Shown piece after piece: positions 31,757 to 32,722 of a stretch of 32,722 nucleotides of DNA. Within the stretch, counting starts at the first letter, position 1; the number at the start of each line of letters is the position of its first letter. The notes below the pieces were generated by a model. It was not told where the DNA came from and ran no database searches. It saw nothing but the letters and a program-made list of their open reading frames with translations. Location of the stretch: NCBI GenBank assembly GCA_037130845.1, contig JBAXSE010000014.1:1-32722 (forward strand). The letters are read 5' to 3'. The position numbers were made by a program, and so were the translations under genes. Source of the DNA: 1-14-0-10-37-14 sp037130845. Its GTDB lineage: Bacteria > Patescibacteriota > Patescibacteriia > Patescibacteriales > Patescibacteriaceae.

Positions 31757-31791
31757 CTCCGCCCAGCGCCAAAAATCTAGCGCTGCCGGAG
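31757..31791 (+). other. Leader hairpin before the 55-residue membrane protein
   Basis: CTCCG (31757-31761) pairs with CGGAG (31787-31791), and inside it AGCGC pairs with GCGCT. It sits in the presumed 5' leader, about 20 bases upstream of ATG 31813. It could affect mRNA stability or translation. Confidence 0.4.
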
Positions 31792-31812
31792 CGAAAATCA
31801 AAACAAAAAAAT

Positions 31813-31980
31813 ATGAAGCCAGCATCAGGACGCAAGTCAATCAATTTATTTTTTTGGAAAAAGAAAGCAGTGGCCGAGGAGTTCAGCATCGCTGGACTCG
31901 CAATCTCTCTCGCCAGTGCTTTTTTTGTTGTCATTGTGGCAGCAGAAGTCCTCAACTTTATTTATCATCGTTTAACATAG
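31813..31980 (+). CDS. Small single-pass membrane protein, function unknown
   Basis: 55 residues from ATG at 31813, chosen because the promoter -10 box lies at 31724-31729 and AATATG matches other starts here. A basic N-terminus (KPASGRKSINLFFWKKKA) precedes one membrane helix (about 25-48) and a short tail. A longer reading from 31708 would add 35 residues that overlap the promoter and leader hairpin. It has no recognised family. Confidence 0.55.
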   Translation: MKPASGRKSINLFFWKKKAVAEEFSIAGLAISLASAFFVVIVAAEVLNFIYHRLT

Positions 31981-32268
31981 CAAGTTATCTCCGTAAGATC
32001 GGGTCTTTCCATGGTCAGGTTGATCGGGATGCCAGCTATCTAAAATTTGTTCTTTTGTTCTTTTTACAATATTAATAACGGCGCTTGCTTACGACTTAAT
32101 TTAAGCTAAATATTTAAAATAATATGCTAATTTAAAAAGTCCAACCAGGCTTTAGCAGCAGCTATAAGAATTGAAATCTTAAGCAAGCGTCTTAATTCAA
32201 TAAATAAAATATATTTCCTTCTTTGAGGGAAGGCCGCCAAAATAAGCGGTTTAAAACAAAAATAAAAT
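31981..32268 (+). other. 288-base non-coding gap with long-range inverted repeat
   Basis: No gene is seen. CGCTTGCTTA (32082-32091) and TAAGCAAGCG (32180-32189) are exact inverted repeats enclosing 88 bases, within which TAGC/GCTA forms a small hairpin. Nearer the next gene are two short hairpins, CCTTC/GAAGG and CCGC/GCGG. The arrangement could be a small structured RNA of about 110 bases or a leader for the gene at 32269. No convincing promoter or T-run terminator borders it. Confidence 0.35.
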
Positions 32269-32481
32269 ATGGAAAATCCAATGTGCCAGCCGGAAACTAC
32301 TTCGATTGAGAAGCAGTGCAGTACCGCCGGTTGCGTTAACGAGGAGCCCGAGGCGCCGGTTGATATACCGGAATCAAAATGGGTTCATCTGGCAGATAGC
32401 TTTTTAATAATTGCTTTCGCAGTCGGAGTTTACGCTCAAATCTTTTCATTCTTCTTATACGCCTTCACTTCTGACGTGTAA
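32269..32481 (+). CDS. Small single-pass membrane protein, function unknown
   Basis: 70 residues. An acidic N-terminal region with three Cys (MCQPETTSIEKQCSTAGCVN) and Pro/Glu-rich sequence is followed by a membrane helix (about 43-66) and a very short tail. No family is recognised. AAAATATG is the local start style. The design (soluble N-terminus, C-terminal helix) is like the 55-residue protein upstream, but the sequences are not alike. Confidence 0.55.
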   Translation: MENPMCQPETTSIEKQCSTAGCVNEEPEAPVDIPESKWVHLADSFLIIAFAVGVYAQIFSFFLYAFTSDV

Positions 32482-32519
32482 CGGCGAACCCTCTTACAAT
32501 TTAATAACTTTCTAAATTT

Positions 32520-32552
32520 ACACGCGGCTTGATGTCGTGTGTTTTTATTTTT
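32520..32552 (+). terminator. Possible terminator after the 70-residue protein
   Basis: ACACG (32520-32524) pairs with CGTGT (32536-32540), followed by GTTTTTATTTTT. The stem is short, so confidence is moderate. Confidence 0.5.
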
Positions 32553-32554
32553 GT

Positions 32555-32722
32555 GTTTATCCGCGCGAATGCGTGGATCTCCCCACGAAGAAATAGTGAT
32601 GTCTATTCTTACATCAGAAAATCAAAACTGCCGGTGCGTTAAATTCGTCCCCTGTATTAATCCATGAGTTTATCCGCGCGAATGCGTGGATCTCCCCACG
32701 AAGAAATAGTGATGTCTATTCT
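32555..32722 (+). repeat. Terminal-hairpin elements, copies C1 and C2 (tandem, 113-bp period)
   Basis: C1 begins at 32555/32556 with TTT, a hairpin of 8-bp stem with GAAT loop and CTCCCCAC, then AGTGATGT (32595-32602) and ATTCGTCCC (32643-32651; 87 bases in, as in copy A). Before a right end appears, the same left end starts again at 32668. C2 is identical to C1 over the 55 bases available before the window ends. Whether more units or a right end follow is not visible. Confidence 0.85.

Noticed and set aside
31985..32005. Another terminal-hairpin element end (TTATCTCCG)
   Set aside because: The first nine bases match, but the hairpin is weak and no internal box follows at the expected spacing.
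32555..32722. Tandem repeats as a CRISPR array
   Set aside because: The unit is 113 bases with a conserved interior rather than 25-37-base repeats with unique spacers, and there is no cas gene.

Overview
The window looks like a chromosomal segment of a Candidatus Patescibacteria (CPR) bacterium. This is inferred from several traits: genes packed with gaps of 1-10 bases, almost no Shine-Dalgarno sequences (most starts read AATATG or similar), Cys-rich secreted proteins with GW modules, receiver-only regulators carrying an SNLGQ-type motif, and kinases with an SHQLRTPLT H-box. TGA is used as a stop (the gene ending at 26728), so the recoded Gracilibacteria/SR1 code does not apply.

Layout. 1-4864 is read leftward: glycyl-tRNA synthetase (running off the edge), then an O-antigen-ligase-like membrane protein, a nucleotidyltransferase-like protein and RmuC. 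5203-19006 is read rightward and is a surface-appendage locus. It starts with an S41 processing protease, followed by two minor-pilin sets in the order H/FimU, I/PilV, J/PilW, K/PilX (6474-9952 and 16581-19006). Between them lie two GspG-like pilins, two large exported proteins (846 and 632 aa) and three small membrane-anchored proteins. The order resembles fimU-pilV-pilW-pilX-pilY1 of type IV pili, so I read it as encoding pilus tip complexes with adhesins. One FimU-like pilin carries an inserted LamG-like domain, and three pilins end in the same Cys-rich tail. 19071-21879 holds ligA, gatC and a receiver protein. 22008-23087 is an AT-rich, self-contained gene (own promoter, Shine-Dalgarno and terminator) resembling acyl-ACP reductase. 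23174-31652 is a signalling block: three histidine kinases, two more lone receivers, and a Cache-PAS sensor that lacks a kinase. The end of the window has two tiny membrane proteins and repeats.

Most notable findings. (1) A family of about 200-bp elements (1407, 14180, 26738, and tandem partial copies at 32555 and 32668) has inverted ends that are each hairpins. All sequence differences between the two ends of the two complete copies are compensated within the hairpin stems. The elements sit directly upstream of start codons and provide the GGAG/GGGG there. (2) The histidine kinase at 23174 is a compositional chimera: an AT-rich 7TM sensor half joined near 23880 to a GC-richer GAF-kinase half, next to the AT-rich reductase gene. 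(3) The LamG-in-pilin fusion and the shared Cys-rich pilin tails. No transposase, integrase, CRISPR array, rRNA or tRNA was seen.
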